The notes under the pieces were generated by a model. It did not search any database. It was given only the letters and a program-made list of their open reading frames with translations, and was not told where the DNA came from. Below are positions 1-8,583 of a stretch of DNA of 64,000 nt, in pieces; position 1 is the stretch's first letter; each line of letters starts with the position of its first letter. Both the position numbers and the translations under genes were made by a program. Source of the DNA: JADFQT01 sp965216025 (GTDB lineage: Bacteria > Chloroflexota > Dehalococcoidia > Lucifugimonadales > UBA3495); the NCBI GenBank assembly GCA_965216025.1, contig CBDCEX010000014.1:1-64000 (forward strand), written 5' to 3'.

Positions 1-692
1 GAGGACCAGGAATTCCACGGACAGCTTGGTCACCGGCAAAGCCCCGGAACGCCGAACCACCCCGATCGCCGCCGGGACCTCTGTGTAGTGCAGGGCGCGA
101 AAATGCGCCCTGAACCGCGGCGTCCGGGGCAACGCGGCATCGATGGCCTCGCCGGCGGGATTGCCGCTTCTGAAATCGTTGGCTATGGCCCACTTCATCA
201 CCGCGCTTACGCGCTGCCGCACCCGACGAGCCGTCTCCGGCTTCGTCGTCCATATCGGGGTCAGGGCGTTCATCACATCCCCACTGGAGATTTGGTCCAC
301 CGGCTTCTCTCCAAAGTGGGGAAAGGCGTAGGTTGCGAGAGTTGAGGACCACTTACCTGCGTGTATGGCGCTCCGCCAGGTAGGGCGATTGAACTCAATG
401 ACCTTTCCAGCAGCCTCGGCGAAAGTTGGGACGCTGCGCTGCGCCGTGCGCGGGTCAGAACCGGAGCGGGCCAGTTTCCGATTGACCTGGGCCTTCTCCC
501 TGGCTTCCCTGAGAGACACCAGAGGGTATCCGCCCAATCCCAGATCGGTGCTCTTCCCCCCGATAGTCACCCGCTGCACCCACTGCTTTGACCCTCCGGG
601 AGTCACCACCAAGTAGAGAGTATTCCCGTCTCCATACCGCCCACGCTCTTTTAACGTTCTAATCGCCCGGTCGGTAAGCCTGCCATCAGCCA
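1..692 (-). CDS. Tyrosine-recombinase integrase, N-terminal part (cut by window edge)
   Basis: Reading leftward from ATG at 692, about 230 codons stay open to the edge of the window. Residues about 5-85 match the DUF4102 arm-binding domain of P4-type integrases (LTDRAIRTLKERGRYGDG, then LGLGGYPLVSLREAREKA). Residues about 90-190 look like the SAM-like core-binding domain (FGEKPVDQISSGDV, RVRQRVSAVMKWAIANDF). The catalytic R-H-R-Y domain would lie beyond base 1. Such enzymes insert genomic islands, often at tRNA genes; no tRNA or att repeat was found next to it here. It suggests an island boundary at or left of the window start. Confidence 0.85.
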
Positions 693-843
693 TACTTTAT
701 GTTCTAACCTATCCCAATTTTAGCATCCCTATATTTATACCATGCCATGACAGAGATTATATGAGACCCTATGAGACTGAGGTTTCGTAGCTGAAGAAGC
801 TAGTTTCGGGATATTTTGTATCTGAGCAGCAAATCAAATTCGA

Positions 844-1551
844 GTGCTGAACTGGGTCTTGTACTCCAACTGGGACGCCCTGGTTGACGCCTCCGTGCGG
901 CGGGAAATTGACTTGGCCTGGAATGGGCCGTTAGCCTACGTCAAAATCAAGCGCCGCCTTGAAGAACCTTGCCAGGTGGTAGCCATGCGAGACGTAGACG
1001 TGGACCTGGTAACTCACTTCATCACCCAGCCCAACTCCACCATACTCACCGTGGAAGACCTGCCTGGCAAGAGTTTCGCCCTGGCCCGGCGCGGCTCTGC
1101 GGAAGCTGGGCTGCTCGCCTACCATTACCTGAAAGAGGTGGGGATCGACCCGGTGCAGGACTTGGCGCGTTTCACGTTTTTTGACGAGCGACAGCCCAAC
1201 TCTCTGCCCGACCAAAAAGACGTGGTTGAGCTGGTCCGCAAGGGGGAATACGACGCTGGAGCGGTGTCCCGCGTCGCACTCGACAAGATGGTGGCAGATG
1301 GCTCTTTAGCGCCGGGTGGCGTCAGAATTTTCTGGTCCAGTCCCGGCTATAGCCACTGCTGTTTTACCGCCCAGGGGGACTTGGATCGCGATTTGTCCGA
1401 ACAGATCACTCGGGCCTTCGTCTCCATGGACTACCGGGAGCCGCTCGGCAAGACCGCAATGGATGCGGAAGGATGCAAGGCTTTCTTGCCTGGTACGACT
1501 GAAGGATGGGAGACTCTCGAAAAGGTGGCGTTGGAGGAATGCCTGATCTAG
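844..1551 (+). CDS. PhnD-like phosphate/phosphonate ABC substrate-binding protein, N-terminally truncated
   Basis: The 235-residue product carries the family signature EIDLAWNGPLAYVKI near residue 20, and later GSAEAGLLAYHYLKEVGID and KGEYDAGAVSRVALDKM, all typical of PhnD-type periplasmic binding proteins (usually about 290 residues). The N-terminal signal peptide and first beta strand are missing: the GTG at 844 follows an in-frame TGA at 823-825, and no good ribosome binding site is seen. No permease or ATPase gene is nearby. It may be a decayed gene next to an integration site, or a cytoplasmic relative; the missing export signal argues for decay. Confidence 0.6.
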   Translation: MLNWVLYSNWDALVDASVRREIDLAWNGPLAYVKIKRRLEEPCQVVAMRDVDVDLVTHFITQPNSTILTVEDLPGKSFALARRGSAEAGLLAYHYLKEVGIDPVQDLARFTFFDERQPNSLPDQKDVVELVRKGEYDAGAVSRVALDKMVADGSLAPGGVRIFWSSPGYSHCCFTAQGDLDRDLSEQITRAFVSMDYREPLGKTAMDAEGCKAFLPGTTEGWETLEKVALEECLI

Positions 1552-2153
1552 AGCCGGAAGGATAACAAGTTTAACAGCGATACCAAAAAGGAGTGCCTTA
1601 AGGAACCCCTGTCAGAAGGCGAAGTAAGTACGAGCGGTCAAGAGCCCGACCCAAAGAGTCTCCGCCTTAACCTTACCGCCTTAGCTATCGAGGATGCGTA
1701 TCATGAGCCAACAGAGTTGGCTCTGGACATCCAGGCGCGTTCCCAACTGACCTGGTTGCCAACCTCAGTCTTACCGCAGGAAGCTGAGTTCTCGAAGTTC
1801 GGTTAATCCACTGCCACATGCTGCCTAGAGAAGGCACCAAGCCGTCGCCCTTTCTATTTGAAGGGACCAGCTCCCCCAAGCCTGGAAGGGTGTGTTTATA
1901 GATATCCGGACATCGCATAATTCCCATTTTTACACAGTCTCTAGGACCTGGACGCCACGGTGGCTTTTCCCGGAACCCCGGTCCAGATGGTGGTCCTGGA
2001 TGCGGACACCGTGATAGTTGATGGCGGAATGGTGCTGCCCGGTCCGGCCCTGACCCTGGTCCCATAGACTTCCTGGGCCGGGGGGTCGACCAAGACCCCT
2101 ACCATGGCGCGCCATTCACCAACCCAGACGGCGGCTGCCCGCCCTGGGTTCCC
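1552..2153. other. Intergenic stretch with a possible gene remnant
   Basis: No intact gene is seen in these 600 bases. On the + strand, bases 1945-2067 read as 40 open codons ending in TAG, with protein-like composition (DATVAFPGTPVQMVVLDAD). This looks like the C-terminal end of a lost gene that I cannot name. The minus-strand open frames over the same bases are arginine/proline-rich and look like shadows. Confidence 0.3.
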
Positions 2154-3206
2154 TCACCCGGGGGCCGGTGGAAAAGGCCGGCTCGGAATCTCCCGGCGCA
2201 GTACGGGGGCGATCTCACTCTGGAAAAGCTCAAGCGTCGCCCGGTGCTGGTCCGGGGTCAGACCGGCCCCATCGGCGTTAACATGAAGCACCTCGTGCCC
2301 CAACTGCTCGTGGTACCGATGCACCTTCTCAATGATCTGTTGCGGGCTGCCGACCAGGGCCGAACTGCGCTCAATCGCCTCCTCGAGTGATGGGAACACC
2401 GGCGCGATACCCCGCGTGCGCATCGCCGCCAGCCGGGCCTCGAAGATAGGACGGTAGGTCGCAATGGCATCCTGCGACGTCTTGGCGCCGTAGTAGCCAG
2501 CAGTGCCAGCCCCGACCAACGCGTCCGCTGGATCGTGACCGTAGTACGCCCAGCGTTCCCGGTAGTAACGGACCAGCGCCGCGTAAGGCTCAATGGAATT
2601 GGTGACATTCGCCGAGAACAGCGGATCGCCCCATTTCGCGGCCAGCTCCACGGACGCCTGGCTGGTGGCACTGCCGTGCCAGACCCGAATCGGCTGCTGC
2701 AACGGGCGCGGCCAGGTCTCGGCCGCATCCAGCGACGGACGGAACTGGCCGGACCAGGTCACCTTGTCCTCTCGCCACAGCCGGCGGAACAGCTCGTATC
2801 CCTCGCGATTGCGCTCCCATTGGTCCTCGTCGGTGACATGAAACAGTTGGGCCTGGGCCGTGCCGTTGCCCTTGCCGATGATGAGTTCCAGACGGCCTCC
2901 GGAAAGGTGGTCTAGGGTTGCGTAGTCCTCGAATGCTCGTACCGGATCGAGCAGGCTCAGCGTGGTGACCGTGGTGAACAGCCTGATGGCCGACGTCCGG
3001 GCGGCGATGTGGCTCAAGACCACCGGCGGCGATGACGAGAGGAAAGGACGCTCGTGCCGCTCCCCGACCCCGTACCCGTCGAAGCCCAGCTCCTCAGCGA
3101 GCACCGCATTATCCACCACGGAGCGCAAGCGTTCGGTCGTGGAGGTCTTTATTCCGGTGATCGGATCCGGGACATACGGGATGAGAGTCATGGCAAGGAA
3201 CTTCAT
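2154..3206 (-). CDS. LLM-class flavin-dependent oxidoreductase (luciferase-like)
   Basis: This 350-residue protein has the bacterial-luciferase TIM-barrel pattern. It starts MKFLAMTLIPYVPDP, followed by NAVLAEELGFDGYGVGERH, then LDHLSGGRLELIIGKGNG and a C-terminal VGSPQQIIEKVHRYHEQLG. Family members use reduced FMN or F420 to oxidise or reduce small organic substrates in the cytoplasm; the substrate cannot be read from sequence. AGGAGG lies 8 bases before the ATG at 3206. It stands alone between intergenic stretches. Two more luciferase-like genes lie at 40563-41522 and 54128-55207; they are clearly different sequences, so these are not recent tandem copies. Confidence 0.9.
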   Translation of the reverse strand: MKFLAMTLIPYVPDPITGIKTSTTERLRSVVDNAVLAEELGFDGYGVGERHERPFLSSSPPVVLSHIAARTSAIRLFTTVTTLSLLDPVRAFEDYATLDHLSGGRLELIIGKGNGTAQAQLFHVTDEDQWERNREGYELFRRLWREDKVTWSGQFRPSLDAAETWPRPLQQPIRVWHGSATSQASVELAAKWGDPLFSANVTNSIEPYAALVRYYRERWAYYGHDPADALVGAGTAGYYGAKTSQDAIATYRPIFEARLAAMRTRGIAPVFPSLEEAIERSSALVGSPQQIIEKVHRYHEQLGHEVLHVNADGAGLTPDQHRATLELFQSEIAPVLRREIPSRPFPPAPG

Positions 3207-3522
3207 GGGGGGCCTCCTTTCGATTCAGGTCGGAGTCTTATCATAGCGTTCGTAGGCTGTGGCAATTCTGTTATGTTGGCCACCGAGGCGTGCTCTAGGA
3301 AAGGTAGTCGCCGCAGATTCCCGGAGAGGCCGGGTAACTAATGGAATCGACCAGCCAGAAGGAATCCTGGACCTGTTGGAGGAAGAGACTCGGGCCATCC
3401 GGGAAGTGTTGAGGCGGCGAGCCGTGGGAGCTAAATGGTTTTGTTCAATGGGCCTTAAAGAGAAGCTCTACAGCTAATAGCGGGCCCATTCCAACTCTAG
3501 TCACAGCTGTTTCTCTTTCCGC
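3207..3522. other. Intergenic stretch, possible small remnant on the + strand
   Basis: Bases from about 3337 to 3477 (+) read as an amphipathic, charged peptide (EGILDLLEEETRAIREVL and on to a TAA at 3475-3477). It has no convincing start codon or ribosome binding site in that frame. It could be the tail of a deleted gene. Nothing else is recognised here. Confidence 0.25.
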
Positions 3523-3960
3523 CTATTCGATGGCTTCTGCTACAAAGACCGGGATGACGCGATCGGTTTTGTCTTGGTACTCCTGATAAGGAGGGTAGGC
3601 TTCTACTGCGATATCCCACAGTCGTTGTCTCTCGGCTGGATCTACTACCTCACGAACCCTCATCGAATAGACGTCGGCCTCGTCGCGAAGTTCAACATTC
3701 GGTTCCACCTTCAAATTGTGATACCAAAGCGGATGCTTGGGCGCGCCACCCTGAGATGCCACGAGGACATAGCTATTTCCATCCACGACTTTCATTAACG
3801 GGGTCTTACGTATCGCAGCTGTCTTCCGCCCTCGATTAGTCACAATTATGACTGGCAGACCCGTGTCCCTCAAGGTCAAACCGTCGGTGCCTCCGCTTCC
3901 TTCATAAAGTTCGACTTGCTCTGCCACCCATCCCCGGGGACTGGGTATGTATTCGGTCAT
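3523..3960 (-). CDS. Deazaflavin (F420)-dependent nitroreductase-family protein, Ddn/DUF385 type
   Basis: The 145-residue product has the split-barrel DUF385 pattern: LRDTGLPVIIVTNRGRKTA, then RKTPLMKVVDGNSYVLVAS, then the motif ASQGGAPKHPLWYHNLK, which contacts F420 in Ddn-type proteins. Length is normal for the family (about 140-150). GGAGG sits 7 bases before the ATG. It probably reduces a small substrate with F420H2 in the cytoplasm, or binds F420 or flavin. A FAD-enzyme stub lies immediately upstream on the same strand, so it may once have been the second gene of a redox operon. Confidence 0.88.
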   Translation of the reverse strand: MTEYIPSPRGWVAEQVELYEGSGGTDGLTLRDTGLPVIIVTNRGRKTAAIRKTPLMKVVDGNSYVLVASQGGAPKHPLWYHNLKVEPNVELRDEADVYSMRVREVVDPAERQRLWDIAVEAYPPYQEYQDKTDRVIPVFVAEAIE

Positions 3961-4114
3961 GATTGCCTCCGTCGCTTTTAATCTGCTCAGCCAACTTTAA
4001 ACCAGCGCGCCGACTAATACCCACATGGCCTGGCATGCATTGTAGGAGCGAGTGCCGGCCAGGGCAAGTTACCCCACCGGCGCAGCGGGCACCGACCACA
4101 ACTGCGTCGTACAT
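3961..4114 (-). pseudogene. Stub of an FAD-dependent oxidoreductase/monooxygenase
   Basis: A good start remains: GAGGAGG, six bases, then ATG at 4114. The first residues, MYDAVVVGARCAGG, are the dinucleotide-binding beta-alpha-beta start of FAD monooxygenases of the geranylgeranyl-reductase/PHBH type. After about 14 residues the homology stops. The frame runs on with unrelated sequence and overlaps the start of the Ddn-like gene. An enzyme of about 400 residues has therefore lost almost everything except its translation start, probably by one large deletion. Confidence 0.65.
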
Positions 4115-4151
4115 TGTGCACCTCCTCGCGCACCCCTATTGTTTGAAAACC

Positions 4152-4454
4152 TTACACGATGACTTCGAATATCTCCCGGTAGCCAGACCTGGCGGCTTCG
4201 TTCAAGTGGCCGGTTAGCCGGGCAGTATCCGGGTCGGGGTCAATGTATAACCCCCGCTCCATGACGTAATACTGATCCAGGCTTTCTACTTCAAATTCCA
4301 TGACCACGGTGTCAAAGCGGCCGCTCATATCCACGTATACCTTGCTCGTGTGGTTGCCGGTGTTAGCCAACCAATCAACCCAGACCTTCATGTCTTCTAC
4401 TACCTCGGGGACTTTCCCCCGCTGGCAACTGAAAACATCCCTCACCATGCACAT
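4152..4454 (-). CDS. Small dimeric alpha/beta-barrel (NIPSNAP/EthD-like) protein
   Basis: The protein has 100 residues. The pattern of a strand (MCMVRDVFSCQRGKVPEVV), a helix with VEDMKVWVDWLANTGNHTS, then strands VYVDMSGRFDTVVMEFEVES and a second helix is that of ferredoxin-like dimeric barrels (NIPSNAP, Dabb or ABM families). AAGGAGG lies about ten bases before the first ATG at 4454; a second ATG two codons later is also possible. Function is unknown; members are often small heme, polyketide or aromatic-handling proteins. It may belong with the Ddn-like gene and FAD stub downstream. Confidence 0.7.
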   Translation of the reverse strand: MCMVRDVFSCQRGKVPEVVEDMKVWVDWLANTGNHTSKVYVDMSGRFDTVVMEFEVESLDQYYVMERGLYIDPDPDTARLTGHLNEAARSGYREIFEVIV

Positions 4455-4547
4455 AGACCGAACCTCCTTCTAATATTCTGACTGTCACGGCATAGGGGTC
4501 ATATTAGACTGGGGGTACCGGACTAGACATCCTCAGAACTTAGGTAC

Positions 4548-5832
4548 TGTCACGAAATAACTTGTTCTTTACTACATGCTCAGCTATACTTAATGGGTGA
4601 TAGTTGAAGGAGCGATTCAAGCTCGTTACCAAGCGATTGCCCCCGTTGTGGACGAGCGGGTGCGGCGGCTGGTGCTTGCCGCTGAGGCGTCGGCGGCCGG
4701 GCGTGGTGGCCAGGCAGCGGTTGCAAGGGCCACCGGAGCTTCTCGCGGGACGATTCGCCGCGGCATACGGGAATTGGGCCAGCCGGCCGTAGGGGCCGCG
4801 AAGGGCCGCATCCGCCATCCTGGAGGCGGCCGGAAGCGCACCGTCGAGCATGACCCGAGCTTGCGCGAGGACTTGGACCGGCTGGTGGAGCCGACCAGCC
4901 GTGGGGATCCCGAGTCCCCGCTGCGCTGGACCTGCAAGAGCGTGCGTCAACTGGCGGTGGCATTGAAGCGCCAAGGGCACCAAGTCAGCCATCGCATGGT
5001 CGCCGAACTGCTCCACGACATGGGCTATAGCTTGCAAGCCAATCGCAAGACCCTGGCGGGGACGGAACACCCGGACCGCAACGCCCAGTTTGAGCACTTG
5101 GACCGGGCGGTGCAACTGCAACTCTCCCTGGGAGAGCCGGTGATCTCCGTGGACACGAAGAAGAAGGAACTGGTGGGGCCCTTCAAGAACGGTGGGCGGG
5201 AGTTGCGTCCCAAGGGAGCGCCGGAGCAAGTGCTGGTGCATGACTTCCTGATTCCGGATCTGGGCCGGGTCAGTCCTTATGGGGTGTACGATATCGCCCA
5301 GAACGAGGCCTGGGTCAGTGTGGGGACGGACCACGATACGGCTGCTTTTGCCGTCGAGAGCATCCGGCGTTGGTGGCGCGGCATGGGGCAGGCGCTCTAC
5401 CCGAGCGCCACTCGGCTGCTGATAACGGCCGACGCGGGCGGCAGCAATGGGTATCGGCTCCGCTTGTGGAAGCTGGAGTTGCAGAAATTGGCGGATGAGA
5501 CGGGCCTTGAAATCGACGTGTGCCACCTCCCACCAGGGACCAGCAAGTGGAACAAGATCGAACACCGCTTGTTCTCCGCGATCAGTCAGAACTGGCGCGG
5601 AAAGCCGCTGGTGAGCCAAGAGGTGGTGGTGAACTTGATCGGGGCGACCACGACCCGGACGGGGCTGCGGGTTCAGAGCCAACTGGACACCAACCGATAC
5701 CCGGCCGGGCGCACCGTATCGGACGACGAACTCGAAGCCATCTATTTGCGTAGAGACTCTTTCCATGGTGAATGGAATTATTCGCTGCTACCCCGCGTTG
5801 CGCTGCTCAATTGAACTAATTATTTCGTGACA
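4548..5832 (+). mobile_element. Insertion sequence, ISAzo13 type
   Basis: The ends are imperfect inverted repeats: left TGTCACGAAATAACTTGTTC, right (reverse complement) TGTCACGAAATAATTAGTTC, 18 of 20 matching. They bracket one transposase gene with little spare sequence. The target duplication is not clear. The element lies between the small barrel-protein gene and the decayed AAA/LuxR gene. Its reading frame is intact, so it may be recent or still active. Confidence 0.85.
4597..5814 (+). CDS. ISAzo13-family transposase
   Basis: The 405-residue DDE transposase has an N-terminal helix-turn-helix region (about 40-60: AVARATGASRGTIRRGIREL). The catalytic residues appear to be D186 (VISVDTKKKELVG), D279 (LLITADAGGSNGYR) and E322 (PPGTSKWNKIEHRLFS), all characteristic of the ISAzo13/ISKra-like group. 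It starts at GTG 4597 with no strong ribosome binding site, and no internal stops are present. The long minus-strand frame over the same bases is a shadow. Confidence 0.92.
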   Translation: MIVEGAIQARYQAIAPVVDERVRRLVLAAEASAAGRGGQAAVARATGASRGTIRRGIRELGQPAVGAAKGRIRHPGGGRKRTVEHDPSLREDLDRLVEPTSRGDPESPLRWTCKSVRQLAVALKRQGHQVSHRMVAELLHDMGYSLQANRKTLAGTEHPDRNAQFEHLDRAVQLQLSLGEPVISVDTKKKELVGPFKNGGRELRPKGAPEQVLVHDFLIPDLGRVSPYGVYDIAQNEAWVSVGTDHDTAAFAVESIRRWWRGMGQALYPSATRLLITADAGGSNGYRLRLWKLELQKLADETGLEIDVCHLPPGTSKWNKIEHRLFSAISQNWRGKPLVSQEVVVNLIGATTTRTGLRVQSQLDTNRYPAGRTVSDDELEAIYLRRDSFHGEWNYSLLPRVALLN

Positions 5833-5937
5833 ATCCCTTAGGCTTTTGCGGCAAGGGGAAGGATAGCAAGAATTTGCTATCGCCAGGTCTAGACCAGAAA
5901 GAAGGCAGATGGCCGAGGAGAGATGCGTCTAAACCAG

Positions 5938-6920
5938 CTACTGAATCAGGCCGTGTCTGGAAGCATTGGTCGCCTCTTCCGCCCGATTGGAAACCCTGGT
6001 CTTAGTGAAGATGTTGCTAACGTGCCGAGCCAGCCCTCTCCGGATCACCATACGAACACTTTGGGGAATCTCGATGCTCCAATCTTGAGCAGTGCTCATC
6101 CGTTCTGAGCTGAGGCCCCCTTGATAGACCAGCAGGTCCACGATTTGGGTCATGAAAGGAGGGTTGCCTTCGGTCGTTAGGTAAACCGTCTTCACTAGTC
6201 CTTGGGGTGGCTCGATCCTCGCCGTTGCGGCGATGAACTGCTGCACATCCTGACTGGACAAACTCTGCAATAGCAATTCGCGGTAAAATTGGTGGCGAGC
6301 CAGCTCGCCCAGGCTGTGGGAAAGGGGGTGACCCGGGTTCAGATCGACATCACGATAGGTCCCTACAACAAGGAGCGGCGCCTCTAAAAGCTCAGCACTT
6401 AAAAACTCCAGTAACAGTAAAGATGGCTGATCGGCCCAATGCAGGTCTTCCAATACGAGGACCATCGGCTGGGTCTGAGATACCCTTTTCAGGAAGGTGG
6501 AGACGGCGTCGAAGAATCGGAAACGGGCTTGCTCAGGCTCCAGGCTTGGCAGCGGTCCCAGGTCTGGGATTCTTTCTCGAACCTCTGGTACGATCCCCGC
6601 GATGCAGGCAGCGCCTGGTCCCATCTGAGAACCCAGCTCTGCTTCGCTGTGCTGCTGTACATATGACCGGATGAGCTGAACCCAGGGCCAGGTGGCGTGC
6701 CCTGCTCCTCGTGGCAGCGCCCCCATAGCACTGGCAGGCCTTGGCTCTCAACGTAGGCCGCCAGCTCCTGGGTGGCGCGGGTCTTGCCGATGCCCGGCTC
6801 ACCGACCAACATAACCAACCGCCCGCGGCCGGAAAGGACGCCGTCAAAGGCACCTCTCAGCTCGCTCATTTCCCTATTGCGGCCTACGAAAATCCGGTTA
6901 TCGCCGGCTTGGGAATTCAT
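5938..6920 (-). pseudogene. Decayed AAA-ATPase/LuxR-type regulator (frameshift plus internal deletion)
   Basis: The gene starts at 6920. FVGRNREMSELRGAFD and the P-loop GEPGIGKT (residues 40-47) begin an AAA_16/cyclase-type regulator. After VLWGRCHEEQGTP the frame shifts near base 6690. The other frame continues with WPWVQLIRSYVQQH, the Walker B segment MVLVLEDLHWADQPSLLLL, and GTYRDVDLNPGHPLS. After VRMVIRRGLARHVSNIF the sequence is suddenly the last part of a LuxR helix-turn-helix (HVSNIFTKTRVSNRAEEAT) and then stops at TAG. Relatives are 900 residues or more, so a deletion has joined the ATPase core directly to the end of the DNA-binding domain. It is not expected to work. Confidence 0.85.
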
Positions 6921-7449
6921 AGAACACTCCGGCTAAAATGTCCCGCCCATTTTACACCCAGCGCGGCACAGGGGCATTCGGCAAAGTACGTCGTCAGGTC
7001 CGTGGCTGCAAGGACTAGCTCGGCGGGCAGACCAATCCTGAAGCCAGCCTCCCCTGGACCGGGTTCAACGGTACATTGTGCAACACCGCACTGGAAACGG
7101 ATGAGAAGGGGGGGCTAGGGCCGTCTTTCTGGCATCTGCCCCCGGTGATGGCAGGGGTTGAGGTTACGGTTCGGAAGTGGGTTACCAGGGGACCAGCGGA
7201 GAGCCACCGGTAGCTGTGGTAACTGGGCTTGGCGCCGAAAGGCCGCGCCCTAGCTCGTTCGGTATTCCGGTCTGGTGTCTCTTGGTGGGCATACCCGCCC
7301 GGCTATTGGTATCCCAGCATGAAGGGGTCTGCGGCGAGTTGGCGTGGCAAATGACTGCCCTAACCCTGGGAAGACGTAGTAAACCTGCGAAGGGGGAAGC
7401 AACGTACAACGGGCCACCCAACTCCAGCATCTTTAACCCCAGCGCTGGC
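6921..7449. other. Intergenic stretch with a possible decayed coding segment
   Basis: No intact gene. On the + strand, about 7040-7213 stays open with a protein-like composition (LPWTGFNGTLCNTALETDE, later SFWHLPPVMAGVEVTVRK) to a TAG, but it has no start signal. It may be the remnant of a gene removed by deletion. No terminator or promoter is convincing. Confidence 0.3.
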
Positions 7450-8583
7450 TCAGCCGGCGAGATCCGGTCGCAGCAGCGTGGCGGTCGGGGCACAAGTGAA
7501 TTCAATGGCGACTTGCCGCGCATCCGCCGGCGTGTCCTCGACTCGCATAAGATCTCGGTCGAAAACCCGGTTGAGCGAGTTACCCGCCAAGTCCTCCAGG
7601 CGAGGGTCGACCATGACCAGGTGTCGATCTTGTCCCCAGGGTGATTGAGGTTCGAACCGCCAGGACCGCTCGCCTGGGCCTACCGAGCTTCGCCCGGCCA
7701 GCGCCCCGCCGGCCGCGTCGTTAACCCATAGGCTGTGCTCAAGCAGCGCCTGGTCGAGGGGGCGGTCGAACTCCACAGTCAGCGGGTCCGTCGATCCGGC
7801 GGTAGGAGCAGAGCACCGCCAATTCACTTGGTTGATCCGAACTCTCAGAGGCGGGCCCACCTGGTAGCGCCGTTCCACCCCAGATCGCAATGATCGCCCG
7901 GCGGCGTCGCGGAACTGAGCGTCGATGGAGACTATGATTGGCACGCCCTCGATTAAGGGGTAACCCGACTCCTCGTTGGGAACCAGACCCCGCTTTATCC
8001 GGGCTGGGTCGAGCAGCAGAGTAAGTCGCCGACGCTCTGGATCCCACAGCTCCGGTTCCATCAGGAGGAAAACATTGGCCAGCGGCTGGTCGTTGTCCGC
8101 TCGCCGAACATGAACGGCCCGGGCCGCAAAACCCTCACTCATGGGACTTGAGAAGTGAAAGTAGAGCTTCAGCTGGTTGACCGGCAGTTGATCGGAGCTG
8201 GGGTAGATAGCAACAACGTCAGTGGTCGGCGACCCCTCAGTCGCCGGACGTTGAATGTTCCAAACTTCCGGGCCACCGCCCGATTCCTTCGGAGCTAAGT
8301 CGACCAGCATCGAGTAACCTAACCCGTCTAAGAACGGGAACCTGGGAGTGAAAAGGATGCCATCAGAGCCGACCTCGAAGCTGCCGGCGATGGGCTGCAT
8401 GGCCCGCAAATTAGCGCCGGCTTCGACGACCTCGCTGGGAAGGACAGCCAGCCACCGGCTCAGGTCCGTGGCGGCCAGCCTGCCCAATTCCCGCAACTCC
8501 TTTCCGGTCCATCCCCGGACCCTGAGGCAACTGCGCCCCTGGTGCTCAGACCATGACAGCTCCAGTCGACGCCCTCTGGTCAC
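7450..8583 (-). CDS. Hypothetical protein with bacterial Ig-like (SbsA/Big_5-type) repeats
   Basis: This 377-residue protein has at least two segments resembling Big_5/SbsA Ig-like domains. One is about residues 135-165 (PSSDQLPVNQLKLYFHFS, then PMSEGFAARAVHVRRAD); the other is about residues 270-345 (PLTVEFDRPLDQALLEHSLW, ending in RLEDLAGNSLNRVFDRDL). No signal peptide is seen. Its ATG overlaps the stop of the upstream propeller-like gene (ATGA, 8580-8583), so the two are translationally coupled. Function is unknown. The pair lies just downstream of the DUF1800/DUF1501/NHL operon and may belong to the same system. Confidence 0.7.
   Translation of the reverse strand: MTRGRRLELSWSEHQGRSCLRVRGWTGKELRELGRLAATDLSRWLAVLPSEVVEAGANLRAMQPIAGSFEVGSDGILFTPRFPFLDGLGYSMLVDLAPKESGGGPEVWNIQRPATEGSPTTDVVAIYPSSDQLPVNQLKLYFHFSSPMSEGFAARAVHVRRADNDQPLANVFLLMEPELWDPERRRLTLLLDPARIKRGLVPNEESGYPLIEGVPIIVSIDAQFRDAAGRSLRSGVERRYQVGPPLRVRINQVNWRCSAPTAGSTDPLTVEFDRPLDQALLEHSLWVNDAAGGALAGRSSVGPGERSWRFEPQSPWGQDRHLVMVDPRLEDLAGNSLNRVFDRDLMRVEDTPADARQVAIEFTCAPTATLLRPDLAG

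Noticed and set aside
4540..5766. 408-codon minus-strand ORF
   Set aside because: Antisense to the ISAzo13 transposase, whose catalytic motifs are clear.
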